A stretch of DNA of 24,791 nt, from contig DHMW01000042.1 of NCBI GenBank assembly GCA_002405995.1, positions 1 to 24,791 on the forward strand, read 5' to 3'. A program made the translations under genes and the position numbers. Every line of letters starts with the position of its first letter. Position 1 is the first letter of the stretch. A model generated the notes under the pieces. It saw only the letters and a program-made list of their open reading frames with translations. It made no database searches and was not told where the DNA came from. Source of the DNA: Oscillospiraceae bacterium UBA4632. GTDB lineage: Bacteria > Bacillota > Clostridia > Oscillospirales > Oscillospiraceae. Below, in pieces: positions 23,919-24,791 of this stretch.

Positions 23919-24497
23919 TCAATTGAATTTGTTCTGCGCGGCGTTCACGCCGCTCGTGATGATGCACTCCGCCGCGCCGAGCGCGCGGTCGAGCGCCTCG
24001 TCCACGGTCTTGCGCTCCTGCGCCGTGAACGGCCCGATGACCCAATCGACCAGGTCGTGCTCCGGCGCGCCGACGCCCACCTTCACGCGCGGGAAGGCAT
24101 CGGTGCCGAGGTGGGCGATGATGTTCTTCAGCCCGTTGTGACCGCCTGCGCTGCCGCTGCCGCGCACGCGGATCTTGCCAAGCGGCAGCGAGACGTCGTC
24201 GGAGATGACGATGACATGGTCGGCGGGAATTTTATAAAAGCGCGCCGCCTCGCCCACGGCCTCGCCGGAGAGGTTCATATACGTCTGCGGCATCATCAGC
24301 AGCACGCTCGCCCCGCCGAAGTCGATGACCTCGGTCAGCGCGCGGAAGCGCAGCCGGTTGCAGCGAAGATCGCGCTTGTCGATCAGACGCTCGGCGGCCA
24401 TGAAGCCGATGTTGTGGCGGGTGTTTTCGTACTGCCTGCCGTAGTTGCCCAGGCAGACGAGCAGCCACTCCGGCGGACCCTTTTTCTTGAAAAACAT
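23919..24497 (-). CDS. pth: Peptidyl-tRNA hydrolase
   Basis: This 192-residue protein has all conserved Pth motifs: LGNYGRQYENTRHNIGF with the catalytic histidine (H28), PQTYMNLSGEAV, DDVSLPLGKIRVRGSGSAGG followed by HNGLKNI, and RVKVGVG. Pth frees tRNA from peptidyl-tRNA dropped by ribosomes. The start is ATG at 24497 with AAGGAG eight bases upstream; the much longer frame upstream runs through non-coding repeat sequence. The short basic N-terminus (MFFKKKGPPEW) is a minor extension. Confidence 0.95.
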   Translation of the reverse strand: MFFKKKGPPEWLLVCLGNYGRQYENTRHNIGFMAAERLIDKRDLRCNRLRFRALTEVIDFGGASVLLMMPQTYMNLSGEAVGEAARFYKIPADHVIVISDDVSLPLGKIRVRGSGSAGGHNGLKNIIAHLGTDAFPRVKVGVGAPEHDLVDWVIGPFTAQERKTVDEALDRALGAAECIITSGVNAAQNKFN

Positions 24498-24514
24498 GCT
24501 GTTGCTCCTTGCCT

Positions 24515-24529
24515 GCCCCCTGCGGGGGC
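24515..24529 (-). other. GC hairpin in the pth leader
   Basis: GCCCCC-TGC-GGGGGC is a perfect six-pair hairpin just upstream of the pth ribosome site (AAGGAG). It could lower translation or protect the 5' end; this is inference. Confidence 0.4.
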
Positions 24530-24543
24530 GATGCTTTTGGAAC

Positions 24544-24572
24544 AGCGTAACACGGCGGGTGGCAAATTGCAA
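24544..24572 (-). promoter_or_regulatory. Possible pth promoter
   Basis: On the minus strand TTGCAA, 17 bases, then TACGCT preceded by TGT (extended -10). The -35 lies inside a perfect nine-base inverted repeat. The -10 match is poor, so confidence is low. Confidence 0.35.
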
Positions 24573-24583
24573 CCGCAATTTGC
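24562..24583. repeat. Perfect inverted repeat upstream of pth
   Basis: GCAAATTGC-AACC-GCAATTTGC forms a nine-pair hairpin with a four-base loop. Its core AATTGCAACCGC recurs as a direct repeat at 24768-24779. Confidence 0.7.
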
Positions 24584-24779
24584 GTCCTTTTCCGCATGGG
24601 TGCGGCGCCGAGCAAAGGGGGGTATTCTCTTTCCAAAGAGAACCTCCCCCTTTAAAACCCCCAAGAGAAAGGATGACATTGGCAGTCCGCAGCTCGAACG
24701 GCTGCACGCGCTGCGCATTGCACTGCGGTGTACATGGCTTCGCCATGAATCCCTGCGTCGCGTTACCAATTGCAACCGC
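24565..24779. repeat. Hairpin-rich non-coding segment, possible dispersed repeat element
   Basis: This roughly 215-base stretch is bounded by 12-base direct repeats (AATTGCAACCGC). It contains a long hairpin (24614-24653: AAAGGGGG pairing with CCCCCTTT outside, TTCTCTTT with AAAGAGAA inside), GCAGC/GCTGC near 24687, and CATGGC-TTC-GCCATG at 24733-24747. I find no credible gene in it. The form suggests a small non-autonomous or REP-like repeat, but copies elsewhere cannot be seen from one window. Confidence 0.45.
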
Positions 24780-24791
24780 GCCTTACTACCG

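Noticed and set aside
24498..24746. N-terminal extension of Pth from the longer reading frame
   Set aside because: It runs through hairpin-rich repeat DNA. The internal ATG at 24497 has a clear AAGGAG site and gives the normal family length.
24600..24791. tRNA or other small structured RNA gene at the right end
   Set aside because: No cloverleaf, anticodon arm or T-loop consensus could be placed; the short hairpins fit a repeat better.

Overview
This 24.8 kb window is chromosomal DNA from a high-GC anaerobic member of the Clostridia. The family is probably Oscillospiraceae/Ruminococcaceae-like, but that placement is an inference. The evidence is the Firmicutes-type pairing of a DnaD-domain protein with a DnaI/DnaC-type loader, a ZapA-U32 peptidase pair, a Noc-like ParB protein, a VanW-family wall protein, BlaI/BlaR1 regulation and the pth-mfd-prsA order. 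Shine-Dalgarno sites are strong and sigma-A promoters are recognisable. Nearly every base is coding. I see no rRNA, tRNA, CRISPR array, transposase or phage gene.

Layout. Bases 1-2236 (minus strand) hold zapA and, overlapping it, a large U32-family peptidase that runs off the left edge. A divergent promoter region (2237-2417) separates them from a plus-strand block. That block contains a DnaD-like protein and its ATPase partner (helicase loading), a terminator, and then the F-type ATP synthase locus (4501-11290) closed by a perfect bidirectional terminator. From 11384 to 24497 everything is on the minus strand. Read in transcription order from the right these are pth, mfd and a parvulin-type foldase; then blaI-blaR1 under a double operator; then a GntR/UTRA regulator under its own double palindrome; then noc and a VanW/G5 wall protein. 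The right end (24498-24791) is non-coding and rich in inverted repeats, and may be a dispersed repeat.

The most interesting region is the ATP synthase locus. It lacks an ordinary delta-subunit gene. Instead the alpha subunit carries about 78 extra N-terminal residues that read as the C-terminal (b-binding) domain of delta, joined directly to an intact alpha N-terminal helix, and the delta N-terminal domain is missing. There are also two c-subunit genes, both with cleavable-type signal peptides. One has its own promoter and a probable terminator upstream of atpB; the other sits at the usual place after atpB. Their 3' ends are almost identical at DNA level although their 5' halves have diverged, which suggests recent gene conversion. 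The upstream copy has an acidic residue in the cytoplasmic loop and an extra arginine in helix 1. Together these predict an F-ATPase with an altered peripheral stalk and possibly a mixed c-ring.

The rest is mostly housekeeping: cell division (ZapA, Noc), replication initiation, transcription-coupled repair (Mfd), peptidyl-tRNA recycling (Pth), exported-protein folding, and envelope sensing by a BlaR1-like receptor whose roughly 750-residue sensor does not look like the usual penicillin-binding domain.
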